Below are positions 44,673 to 53,791 of a DNA stretch of 64,000 nucleotides, piece after piece. Positions within the stretch are counted from its first letter, which is position 1; every line of letters begins with the position of its first letter. Under the pieces are notes generated by a model. It saw only the letters and a program-made list of their open reading frames with translations, did no database searches and was not told where the DNA came from. Origin of the DNA: AP-15 sp963814805 (GTDB taxonomy: Bacteria; Pseudomonadota; Alphaproteobacteria; ATCC43930; CGMCC-115725); NCBI GenBank assembly GCA_963814805.1, contig CAWFER010000010.1, positions 1 through 64,000 on the forward strand. The letters are read 5' to 3'. The translations under genes and the position numbers were made by a program.

Positions 44673-47116
44673 GCTCGAAACTGTTCACATCGAGGAAGTA
44701 CGCGGCATTCGAAAGCTCGATATCGATTTTCGAAAGGAAAATTTCGCGATTTCTGGCCCGAATGGGTCGGGAAAAAGCGGCGTCATCGACGCGATCGAAT
44801 TCGGTCTTACAGGGCAAATCGGGCGGCTCACCGGAAGGGGAACCAAAGGCCTCTCCGTTTCGGAGCATGGCCCTCACGTCGACAAGACGAAATTTCCCGA
44901 TGCCGCGTTCGTCGAAATGCGGGTTTTTCTTACTGACCTCGGCAAATCGGCGACGATCGTGCGGAAGATCTCTTCTCCGAAAAAGCCCAAGATTGATCCC
45001 GACGATGATGATGTAAAGGCTGCTCTCGCGGAAATTGCTGATCATCCGGAAATAGCACTTTCCCGCCGGGAAATTCTTCGATTTATCCTTGTCGAACCGA
45101 CGAAGCGATCAGAAGAGATCCAAACTATCCTCAAACTCGATGAGATCGGACAAATCCGCAGCGCGCTAAACACGGCTCAGAACAAGCTGCAGAGTGCGGA
45201 GCGGGGCGCCGCGACGCAGGTGAAGTCGAACCGGACTGCTTTGCAGCTACATCTCCAGATCGCCACGCTGCGCGCCGAGGATCTGTTGGAGGTTGTTAAC
45301 GCACGGCGGAAGGTGCTCGGTCTGCGGGAAATAGCCGATTTGACACCAGATACAAAGCTTGATGCTGGCCTGTCATCTGACGCTAAGCTCCCCGATTTCA
45401 ACAAGCGGTCGGCTTTGCGGGATCTCAGAGCGTTTTCTGATGCGGCGGGCGGGTTTCCAGATCTCGCAAAAACGGAAGCGGCCGCAATCGTTGCTGATCT
45501 GTTGAAGCTGGAGGCCGATCCTGCCCTGCTTGCCTCTTTGCAACGACGGGCGTTCATCGAGAAAGGGCTTGATCTCGTCGACGGTCCCGATTGTCCGCTC
45601 TGCGATACGCCGTGGGACGATGAGCAGCAGCTCCGCGACCACCTGACAGCGAAGCTGGCTAAATCTGCTCAAGCCCAAAAGCTTCAGCAATCATTGCTGG
45701 GCAACGGCGCGGCAATGGCCCGGGAGATCATCCGAGTGGTGGGCTTGCTGGGACTGGTACAGAAAATCGCGGAGAGCCAGGGTGACGCTGGCTTTTCAAA
45801 GCTGCTAACCGACTGGAAAAGCGATCTGGAAGATCTGAAGAGCAGGCTGACGACCGTCGATGGTCTTACAGGCCTGAAGGACCGCCTAAGAACTGGTTGG
45901 CTGGAAATCCCAACGGCCCTGCCCCCAAACCTGGAGGCTCTTATCGAAAAGGTGGAGGCCAAGCCCGACCAGTCAGCGACCATCGACGCGCAGACATTTC
46001 TCACGGCCGCACAAATTCGCCTTGGCGACTACCGAGAAGCGATGCGAACAAATAAGGCCGCGGAGATTGCATGCATCTCCGCAAAGGCGACCTACGAAAT
46101 CTACTGCAGCGTTATGGAAGATGAGTTAAACGCGCTGTACGAAGACGTTCAAGGAGATTTCAGCACGTTTTATAGGGCGATCAACGAAGATGACAAGTCC
46201 ACCTTCACTGCGAAGCTTACTCCAAGTGAAGGAAAACTCGAGTTCGATGTCAATTTCTACGAACGTGGGCTATTTCCTCCCGGCGCTTACCATAGCGAGG
46301 GTCATCAGGACGGTATGGGCGTTTGTCTTTATCTGGCGCTCATGAAACGGCTCTTCGGAGACCGTTTCAATTTTGCGCTGCTTGACGACGTGGTGATGTC
46401 GGTTGATGCGGGACACCGTTATCAATTTTGTAGGCTATTGAAGGCGCATTTCCCCGCTACGCAATTCATCATCACGACACATGATCGGTTGTGGGCTGAG
46501 CAGATGAAGTCGGCCGGTCTTGTAACGGCCAAGACATCAATAGCTTTCCATGGCTGGACGATTGACACTGGTCCGCTGGTCGAGTTCGAACCAGGATGTT
46601 TGGGACGAAATAGCCGCTGCGCTCGCAAAGGGAAAGGTCGAGACTGCCGCGGCCGCACTACGTCATCATCTAGAGTATGTTTCCCGTCATCTCGCTGACC
46701 AGCTCGGCGCGAGTCCCCAGTTCCGGGCGGATGGTAATTACGAACTCGGTGAGCTTCTCCCCAGCGTTTTGGCGCGCATGAGATCCTTACACGGGAAAGC
46801 GGCAGATGCTGCGCAGTCATGGGGAAACAGCGCTGCGAGAGATACTGCGGCTAGTCGGAAGGCGTTGCTGTCCACCGCCGCTGGGGCGCAGAACGTCGAA
46901 CAGTGGGCAGTGAACAAGGCGGTCCACTACAACGAATGGGCCAATTTCGGGAGAAGGGACTTTGAGCCGGTCGTGGCTGCATTCAAGGACCTTCTTGAAT
47001 GTTTCCGTTGTGCGGACTGCGACTCCTGGCTCTATGTTACGCCTCGCGGGATTCCCGAGACGTTGCGCTGCTCCTGCAACGGGATCAATATCAACCTGAA
47101 GCAAAAACCACGATAG
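44665..47116 (+). CDS. SMC/Rad50-like ABC ATPase with zinc-hook-like motif and C-terminal zinc ribbon (one frameshift)
   Basis: About 816 aa when one inserted G near 46593 is removed. N-terminal ABC half: Walker A SGPNGSGKSGVIDAI (about residue 36). A long helical region carries DCPLCDTPW (about residue 308), a CxxC like the Rad50 zinc hook. The C-terminal half has the signature EGHQDGMGVCLYLALM and Walker B FALLDDVVMSVD, then a D-loop and THDRLW. Beyond the frameshift a further 175 residues end in CFRCADCDSWLYV and LRCSCNG, a zinc-ribbon-like tail. A GTG at 44665 is the likely start (GTG at 44656 is an alternative). It probably senses or processes DNA in defence; the family is not one I can name. 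Confidence 0.75.
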
Positions 47117-47161
47117 GTAGTTGGCATTAATTCGTTGTGAGGCCCCTAAAGGCGCGCATGC

Positions 47162-48148
47162 TCATCGATAATCCACCTTGAACGTCGGGCTGTCCTCCGG
47201 CCGGGTCTTGCGGTGATCGTAGATGCGGGTGGTGGCGATGTTGGCGTGGCCGAGCCATTCCTGGACCTTGGCGATGTCGGCCTGGTGGTCGAGCGCGTTG
47301 GTGGCGGCCGTCGCCCGCAGGGCATGGGCGCCGATCTCGAAGCCCAGCGCCGCTGAATACCTCCGCACCAGCTTGTAGACGCCGTCGGGCGTCAGCGCCC
47401 TGTCGAGGCGGCGGGTGCGGTTGTTCTTGAGCGGCCGGAACAGCGCGCCGTTCTCGTCGTCGCCGTGCCCGGCGGCCTCGAGGTAGTCGTGGATCAGCTC
47501 GTTGGAGCCCGGATGCAGCGGCAGATACCGGGTTTTCTCGCCCTTGCCGGAGACTTTGATGTGCAGCACGCCACGACGCGCCTGGTTGAAATCCCTCACT
47601 TTCAGCTTGCACAGCTCGTCGCGCCGAAGCGCGTGAAAGAGCAGCGTCGACAGGATGGCGCGATCGCGCTTTTCCTTCACCGTTTCCTTGCCGGAGGCGG
47701 TGTCCTTGCCGGGGGCCACGAGCAGATCGCGGGCCTGGTGGTCGCCGAGCGCCGGCGTCTTGCCTTCGCCGCTCTGGGCCCGCGGCCGCTTGACGCCTTT
47801 GACCGGGTTGTGGGTGACGGCGTTCTTTTCGCAGAGATACTCGAACAGCGAGGACAGCGCCGCGAGACGGTGGCGGACCGTGGCGCCGCCGAGCTCGCGG
47901 CCAGCCACGTCGTCGCGCCAGGCGATGACGTGGGCCCGGGTCACGGTGCGGAATTCGTCCGGCCGGGCGATGCCGGTGAACCGCATGAAATCCCGGATCG
48001 CGTTTTCGTAAGCGCGCCTTGTGCTGCGGTTGCGGATATTGGCGAACCACTCGACCTCGGGTGGCACGTCCGCGAGCCGGTGAAATTCGGCCGCGGTCAG
48101 GAGGCGTTCTGTCGGGATAATTCCCGCCGGTAACTGGGGTTCGGACAT
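47162..48148 (-). CDS. XerC/D-type tyrosine recombinase
   Basis: 328-aa recombinase with an N-terminal core-binding domain (STRRAYENAIRDFMRF, about residue 43) and all catalytic residues: FHALRRDELCKL (Arg), a Lys in KVSGKGEKTRYL, GAHALRATAATNAL (HxxR) and WLGHANIATTRIYDHR (His, nucleophile Tyr near residue 310). It is intact and ends 45 bases after the ATPase operon, facing it. It could be the integrase for the defence island, with the attachment site near either gene end. Confidence 0.85.
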   Translation of the reverse strand: MSEPQLPAGIIPTERLLTAAEFHRLADVPPEVEWFANIRNRSTRRAYENAIRDFMRFTGIARPDEFRTVTRAHVIAWRDDVAGRELGGATVRHRLAALSSLFEYLCEKNAVTHNPVKGVKRPRAQSGEGKTPALGDHQARDLLVAPGKDTASGKETVKEKRDRAILSTLLFHALRRDELCKLKVRDFNQARRGVLHIKVSGKGEKTRYLPLHPGSNELIHDYLEAAGHGDDENGALFRPLKNNRTRRLDRALTPDGVYKLVRRYSAALGFEIGAHALRATAATNALDHQADIAKVQEWLGHANIATTRIYDHRKTRPEDSPTFKVDYR

Positions 48149-48226
48149 GGGCGGAGTTTAGTAATGATAAAATCTGTTATCAATAATAAACCAGCGCGCG
48201 GGGGAGGGGCTGACAACTCGGGCGGC

Positions 48227-48255
48227 TTGCTTTCAATGCTAGCATTTTGTATAAT
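48227..48255 (+). promoter_or_regulatory. fitAB/vapBC promoter with palindrome
   Basis: -35 TTGCTT (48227-48232), 17-base spacer, -10 TATAAT (48250-48255). The perfect palindrome ATGCTAGCAT (48236-48245) lies within the spacer and is a likely binding site for the antitoxin. Confidence 0.7.
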
Positions 48256-48285
48256 GTGCAAAGCATGCAGCAGCTAGAGACACCC

Positions 48286-48537
48286 ATGGCGACCCTGACG
48301 ATCCGCAATGTCGATGCGGCGGTTAAAGAGCGGCTGCGCGTGCGCGCCGCGCGGCATGGCCGCTCGATGGAAGCCGAGGCGCGCACCATCCTGAGCTACG
48401 CCGTGGCGGCCGAACCTGACGAGTTCGAGCCGAACCTGGCCGAGGCCATCCGCCGGCGCTTTGCGCCGCTCGGCGGCGTCGATCTCGAGCTGCCGCCGCG
48501 CGAGGAGGTCGGCGAGCCGCCGTCCTTCGATCCGTGA
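48286..48537 (+). CDS. FitA/VapB-type RHH antitoxin
   Basis: 83-aa antitoxin. MATLTIRNVDAAVKERLRV followed by RAARHGRSMEAEARTIL (residues 1-36) is the FitA-like RHH domain; the C-terminal tail (GVDLELPPREEVGEPP) binds the PIN toxin. An ATG at 48265 would add seven residues. Overlaps the toxin start by 4 bases (GTGA). Confidence 0.85.
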   Translation: MATLTIRNVDAAVKERLRVRAARHGRSMEAEARTILSYAVAAEPDEFEPNLAEAIRRRFAPLGGVDLELPPREEVGEPPSFDP

Positions 48538-48956
48538 TCGTCGTCGACACCAATGTGATCTCGGAGCTGATGCGCGTCGAGCCGGATTCCGCGGTGCTGG
48601 CCTGGGTCGCGGCGCAGCCCCGCGCGCTGCTCTACACGACCTATGTCAATCAGGCGGAAATTCTGTATGGCATTGGCGCGCTGCCCGAGGGCCGGCGGCG
48701 CACGGCCTTGGCCGCGGCGGCGACCGCCATGTTCGCCGAGGATTTCGCCGGCAAGATCTTGCCGTTCGAGGCGCGCGCGGCGGCGCGCTATCCCGAGATC
48801 GTGCTGGCGCGGCGTCATGCCGGTAACCCGATCGAGAAATTTGACGCGCTGATCGCGGCGACCACATTGGCGGCCGGCGCCAGCATCGCCACGCGCGATA
48901 TCGGCGGGTTTGCCGGTTGCGGCCTCGAGGTCATCGATCCATGGACGGCGTCGTGA
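48534..48956 (+). CDS. FitB/VapC-type PIN-domain toxin
   Basis: 140-aa PIN ribonuclease, GTG start. Acidic active-site residues are visible: Asp5 in VVDTNVISELMR, Glu42 in NQAEILYGI, Asp104 in EKFDALIAATTL and Asp122 in ATRDIGGFAG. Such toxins cleave tRNA or rRNA. Complete and coupled to the upstream antitoxin. Confidence 0.9.
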   Translation: MIVVDTNVISELMRVEPDSAVLAWVAAQPRALLYTTYVNQAEILYGIGALPEGRRRTALAAAATAMFAEDFAGKILPFEARAAARYPEIVLARRHAGNPIEKFDALIAATTLAAGASIATRDIGGFAGCGLEVIDPWTAS

Positions 48957-49017
48957 ACGCGCGCAACGTCCTGATTGTCGGGAGATCGGCGGCGGGGTCC
49001 CTGCCCTGCCCTGGAAA

Positions 49018-49170
49018 TCAGTGTACCGGGCCAGCCGGCGTCACATTATCGGTGATGCGGCGCCACACCGCTGCGCCGTTGTAATTATCCTGCGCCGCCA
49101 GCTCCTCGGCACGCGCACCGCTTTCGCCGAGCGCCTTCTCGCCATACCGCTTATGCATCAGGGTGGCCAC
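49018..49170 (-). CDS. Short DUF6961-like protein
   Basis: 50-aa protein with a GTG start at 49170 (GGAGAC upstream). It reads VATLMHKRYGEKALGES, then helical residues and WRRITDNVTPAGPVH, so its end nearly repeats that of the DUF6961-like protein at 10184-10381. It lacks about 12 N-terminal residues compared with that protein, so it may be truncated. It lies alone, downstream of direct repeats. Confidence 0.55.
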   Translation of the reverse strand: MATLMHKRYGEKALGESGARAEELAAQDNYNGAAVWRRITDNVTPAGPVH

Positions 49171-49477
49171 GCCGTCTCCGATTCGTTCCTATAGAATAGA
49201 CAGAGATGGATCTACTTATGCGTGATACAGGACGTTATCATGCGTGATAGCTCGCGCGCAAGGGGAGGGCGTGCGCCGATTTCAGCCGACTGGAGCTGCT
49301 CCATGTTTCAGTTGCCTGCCGGGCTGTCTGGCCAATCGACTGTCTTCTCAGCGCCGTAGGCTCCTTTGCCAAGAAAACATGACACGATCGCGGCCATGAG
49401 CCCATCCTCACTCGCAGCGCGAATTAAGAACAGAGAGCCACCGATCCGGCGAGTGGCTTGCGCTTTGAGGGCGATCC
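49171..49477. other. Intergenic region with direct repeats, upstream of efflux gene
   Basis: About 300 bases. ATGCGTGATA occurs twice (49217-49226 and 49240-49249), 23 bases apart, both followed by similar sequence; these could be operators for the DUF6961-like gene or a nearby regulator. No promoter was clear for the efflux gene. Confidence 0.4.
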
Positions 49478-51010
49478 ATGAGGGGCGACGCGTTCACCCC
49501 GGTTCCAAACCGCGGCATGATCACTATCTCGATCATGCTGGCGAACATCATGCAGGGGCTCGACAATACGATCCTCAACGTCGCCCTGCCGCACATCCAG
49601 GGAAGTCTCTCGGCCTCCCTCGACCAGGTCGCCTGGACCCTGACCTCCTACATCGTCTGCTCCGCGATCATGATGCCGCTTACCGGCTGGCTCGCCGGCC
49701 GGTTCGGCATCAAATACATCTTCCTCGCCTCGATCATCGGCTTCACCATCGCCTCGGCGCTGTGCGGCGTCGCCACCAGCCTCGGCGAACTGGTGGCGTT
49801 TCGCGCCCTGCAAGGGGTCGCTGGAGCCGGCCTCATCCCGTTGTCGCAAGCCACCCTGTTGCAGATCAACCCACCGGAGCGGCACGGGCAAGCGATGGCG
49901 GTGTTCGGCGTCGGCACGATCTGCGGGCCGATCATGGGCCCGGCGCTCGGCGGCTGGCTGACCCAGGATTACAGCTGGCGCTGGGTTTTTTACATCAACC
50001 TGCCGATCGGCCTGTTGTGTACGCTTGGCGTCCTCGTCTTCATCCGCCACAGCCGCAACATCCATCGCGAGCCGTTCGACGTCGTCGGATTCCTGGCGTT
50101 GAGCCTGGGGATCGGCGCCTTGCAGTTGCTGCTCGACCGCGGCGAGTTGAAGGACTGGTTCAATTCGAGCGAGATCTGGATCGAAGCGATGATCGCGGGG
50201 CTCGGCCTCTACCTGTTCACCGTGCACACGGTAACGACCGACGGACCGTCGTTCCTCAACCGCGACCTGTTGAAGAGCACCAATTTCACCGCCGGTACGG
50301 TGCTGATGTTTGCCGGCGGGCTGATCATGACCGGGACGCTCGCACTGTTGTCGACGATGCTGCAAAACCTGATGGCCTATCCGGCGATGACGACCGGCTT
50401 TGTGACGATGCCGCGCGGCCTCGGTGCCATGGCGGCGATGTTCGTTGTGGCGCCGCTGATCAACCGGGTCGACAACCGGCTGATCATCGGCTTCGGCTTT
50501 ATGTTGACCGCGCTGTCGATGTGGCAGATGAGCCAGTTCTCGCTGCAGATGGGGATGGCGCCGGTCATCATTTCCGGGCTGCTGCAAGGGTTCGGCCTCG
50601 GCTGCACCCAGGTGCCGCTCAACATCCTGGCGCTGTCGACGCTGCCGCGCCACATCCTGACCCAGGGTACCGCGATCCGCAGCCTGATGCGCAACCTCGG
50701 CGGCAGCATCGGCATCAGCGTCCTCGTCGCCAACCTCGCGGAGAAAACCCAGATCGTGCATTCGCACCTCGTTGAGGGGCTGCGGCCGGACAACCCGTTG
50801 GCGCGGGCTCCATACCTCGCGGCGCCGTACAGCCTGTCAACGCCAAGCGGCATCGCGGTGCTTAATGCCGAGGTGACGCGGCAAGCTGCGATGGTCGCCT
50901 ATATCGACGATTTCCGGCTGATGATGCTGATCGCGCTGGCGACAATCCCCGTCCTGCTGCTGCTGCGCGGCGCCCGGCGCCACCCATTGACCGCGGCCGC
51001 CGACGATTAA
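49478..51010 (+). CDS. DHA2-family MFS multidrug efflux protein (EmrB-like)
   Basis: 510-aa inner-membrane transporter with about 14 transmembrane segments. Motif A is seen after the second helix (GWLAGRFGIKYIFLAS), motif C in GPIMGPALGGWL (about residue 155) and the D1 motif in ANIMQGLDNTILNVALPHI (residues 22-40). Such pumps exchange protons for lipophilic drugs, usually with an EmrA-like adaptor, which is absent here. The ATG follows TTGAGGG. Complete and in frame; it is likely cargo rather than plasmid backbone. Confidence 0.9.
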   Translation: MRGDAFTPVPNRGMITISIMLANIMQGLDNTILNVALPHIQGSLSASLDQVAWTLTSYIVCSAIMMPLTGWLAGRFGIKYIFLASIIGFTIASALCGVATSLGELVAFRALQGVAGAGLIPLSQATLLQINPPERHGQAMAVFGVGTICGPIMGPALGGWLTQDYSWRWVFYINLPIGLLCTLGVLVFIRHSRNIHREPFDVVGFLALSLGIGALQLLLDRGELKDWFNSSEIWIEAMIAGLGLYLFTVHTVTTDGPSFLNRDLLKSTNFTAGTVLMFAGGLIMTGTLALLSTMLQNLMAYPAMTTGFVTMPRGLGAMAAMFVVAPLINRVDNRLIIGFGFMLTALSMWQMSQFSLQMGMAPVIISGLLQGFGLGCTQVPLNILALSTLPRHILTQGTAIRSLMRNLGGSIGISVLVANLAEKTQIVHSHLVEGLRPDNPLARAPYLAAPYSLSTPSGIAVLNAEVTRQAAMVAYIDDFRLMMLIALATIPVLLLLRGARRHPLTAAADD

Positions 51011-51513
51011 CAGGCCTGTACCCCCGTCGAGTGCGTGCGAGCTGCCGAGTTTGATGTAAGTCGGTCGTCACCATGACCGGCCGCCCGGCGCCGATGTGAC
51101 CGATGTCCGGTCGACCCGACCATCGGCGAAGCAATGAAGGTCGGAAGTGGGTTGACCCCGCCGGTCCGATATTGGTGCCGCGGACGGTCGAAATCGGCGC
51201 ATTGCAGATCGTTTGGCACCTACGTCCGCGCCGGTCGGAAAGGACGTTATGTTACACTTCTGTCACGGGCCCCGGTTGGTCAATCCCTCTGAGCCTTGAT
51301 CCTGTCGCCGGAGTCTTTCTTCTGTCCGGGGTCGGCGCCTGGCCGCCACCTGATGGGGTCGGATGAGGAGCAGGTCGGCCAATCTAAACGCGCGCGGTCG
51401 TCCGTACGGCGCCGCCGTGTAACATGCGGCCTGGCCTGATCCATCGTCCCGGCGACGGGACCTTGCTCCGGGCGGCTGGTGTCTTGACCGCCCGAACCTG
51501 CGATCTCCTTTCC
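51011..51513. other. Non-coding stretch between efflux gene and IS110
   Basis: About 500 bases with no supported gene. A small hairpin GTCCCG-GCGA-CGGGAC (51446-51461) lies near the 3' end of the IS110 transposase and may belong to the IS end. Confidence 0.4.
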
Positions 51514-52551
51514 TTAACGGGTTGCGGCCGCAGCCGCTTTGTCGGCGAGGAAGTTCGTTCCATCGGCGAGCATGCGATGCAGCACCACGGCGAGCTTGCG
51601 GGCGAGCGCGACCTTGGCTTTGCGCATGCCGGCGCGAGCGGCCAGGCGCATCCCCCAGCTTTTCAGGGTAGAGCCCTTCACCGGCCGGGTCAGGATGACG
51701 TTGGCGGCCTCGTAGAGCGCGGTACGCACGCCGCCGTCTCCGATCTTGGAGATGCGGCCGGTCACGTCGGTCTCGCCCGATTGATATTTCCTGGGGGTCA
51801 GCCCGAAAAGCGCGCCGACCGTCTTGGAGGATCTGAAGCGGGCGGGATCGTCGATTGCCGAGGCGTAGGTCAGCGCGACGATCGTACCGACGCCGGGTGC
51901 GGTCATCAGCAGCCGGGCGCGGCGATCTTCGCGTGCGAGGGATCGCAGGCGCTTCTCCAGCTTCTGCCATTGCTCGAAAAGAGTGCCACGCGCCGCGAGC
52001 AGCGCCTCGGCAACCACCGACAGCGTGGCGTGGCCGGCGACCAGTTCGCGGATGCGGGCGGCGAAATTTCGCGGCGTCGTCTTGCCGACCTTCAGCCCGA
52101 AGCCGCGCAGCACCCCCCGCAGGCACATCTCAACGTCGTGGTTCTTCGTCTGCAGCAGCTTGCGGGCCGTCAGCAGCGCCCGAACCTCCTGCGCCGGCAG
52201 CGACTTGCAGTGTACCGGACGGAACCAGCCCAGCCGCATCAGCTGGGCGATGCCGCGGGCGTCCTTGCGATCGGTTTTGACCGGCATCGCCTTGAAGGCG
52301 TCCCGAACGTGCCGGGTCTCGAGCAGCTCGACCGTCAATCCGGCGTCTCGCATGCCCGCATACAGCCATTGCGACAGCGGTCCGGCCTCAAGCCCGATCC
52401 GCGTCACCGCAAGGCCCAGATCGCGGAACCACCCGATCAGAATCTCGGGCTCGCTGGCCACCTTGGCCTCGCGGACGATCCGCCCGGTCGCGTCGACAAC
52501 GCACAGGCTGGCACTTTCCAATGAGACATCGATACCCGCATAGTGCTCCAT
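51514..52551 (-). CDS. IS110-family transposase (second element)
   Basis: 345-aa DEDD transposase. RuvC-like residues are all canonical: Asp in HYAGIDVSLES (residue 6), Glu in RIGLEAGPLS (about 60), and Asp-Asp in PVKTDRKDARGIAQL (about 97-101). The C-terminal domain begins TAPGVGTIVALTYASAID and ARFRSSKTVGALFGLTPRKYQSG contains the serine region. ATG at 52551 follows GAGGGAC. It is unlike the IS110 protein at 21718-22902. Its 5' non-coding region (52552 to about 52673) is a candidate for the bridge RNA. It lies just before a broken integrase gene. Confidence 0.85.
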   Translation of the reverse strand: MEHYAGIDVSLESASLCVVDATGRIVREAKVASEPEILIGWFRDLGLAVTRIGLEAGPLSQWLYAGMRDAGLTVELLETRHVRDAFKAMPVKTDRKDARGIAQLMRLGWFRPVHCKSLPAQEVRALLTARKLLQTKNHDVEMCLRGVLRGFGLKVGKTTPRNFAARIRELVAGHATLSVVAEALLAARGTLFEQWQKLEKRLRSLAREDRRARLLMTAPGVGTIVALTYASAIDDPARFRSSKTVGALFGLTPRKYQSGETDVTGRISKIGDGGVRTALYEAANVILTRPVKGSTLKSWGMRLAARAGMRKAKVALARKLAVVLHRMLADGTNFLADKAAAAATR

Positions 52552-52673
52552 GGTCGTCCCTCGATGATGTGGAGCAGGCTGCGCCTGACTCCGTGTTTCA
52601 ACGCCATCACTCTGAGGGACGGCCACTCCCGCAACCAGAGTCGGTTGCCGGCCCGTGACCCCATCTATTGGCC

Positions 52674-53627
52674 ATGAACGCGCTCGTCTCAAGATCGGCC
52701 TCTCGGACCGTTGCCGCGGCGCCTGGCGCGGCGCTCGTGTCGGTGGTGATCGCCGCGCCGGCGACCATGCCGCCAAGCGCTTCCTTGAATTTTTCGCCGC
52801 GACGATCCGCAACAAGAACACCCGCATGGCCTACTACCGGGCCGCATGTCACTTTTTCGCGTGGGTCGAGCAGCACGAGATCGGCGGGCTGACCGACCTC
52901 GAGCCGGTGCACGTCGCTGCGTATATAGAGGTGCTGCAGACGACGGCCGCCAAGCCGACCGTCAAATTGCACCTCGCGGCGATCCGCATGCTGTTCGACT
53001 GGCTGGTGGTCGGCCAGGTCCTCGCCGTCAATCCGGCCCATGCCGTGCGCGGGCCCAAGCACGTCGTGCGCCGCGGCAAAACCCCGGTCTTGACCGAGGA
53101 GCAGGCCCGCCGCCTGCTCGATAGCATCGACACAACAACTTATCGTTGGCCTGCGCGACCGCGCACTGATCGGCGTCATGACCTACGCCTTCGCCCGCAT
53201 CGGCGCCGTCGTCGCCATGAGGGTCGAGGACTATTACCCCGAGGGCAAGCGCTGGTGGGTGCGGTTGCACGAGAAAGGCGGCAAGCGGCACGAGATGCCG
53301 ACGCATCACAAGCTGGAAGTCTTCATCGATGAGTACCTCGGCGCGGCCGGGATCCGTGAGGACGGCAAAGGCTATCTTTTCCGCTCGGCAATCGGCAAGA
53401 CCGGCACGCTAACCGACAAGCCGATGAACCGGGTTGACGCCTATCGCATGGTCCGCCGGCGCACCGCCAATGCCGGGTCAAGGTCAAGCTCGGCTGCCAC
53501 GTGTTCCGCGCGACCGGCCGGACACTTCGCGGGCGACCGAACAGAGCCGGGCCAAACATTCTCTCGGTCTGGTCGGCTGCGTCAGATAGCACTCGAAACC
53601 TTACGCCAGATAAAAATCGAAGTGTGA
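52674..53627 (+). pseudogene. Tyrosine recombinase, frameshifted and 3'-truncated
   Basis: The corrected protein runs MNALVS, then KRFLEFFAATIRNKNTRMAYYRAA, HVAAYIEVL, LAAIRMLFDWLVVGQVLAVNPA and RALIGVMTYAFARIGAVVAMRV (first catalytic Arg), MPTHHKLEVFIDEYL, and ends at LGCHVFRATG (HxxR box). Beyond this the sequence is unrelated, so the Tyr nucleophile is missing. Indels lie near 52762, 53140 and 53475. A C-terminal fragment of the same family, beginning with the same box, is found at 33670-33911. Confidence 0.7.
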
Positions 53628-53791
53628 GCCCGCTCACACGGTTCTCGGAGCCTGGGCCGCATATTTTGAGCAGGCGGTGCGCGCTACGGATGGCGCCATG
53701 TTGAGAGCAACCCTATGCGACAAGAACGGTCCCGCGAACCGAGATCGACCAGCGGGCCGCCGCATATACCAAACCGCACGCGAGCTAAGTG

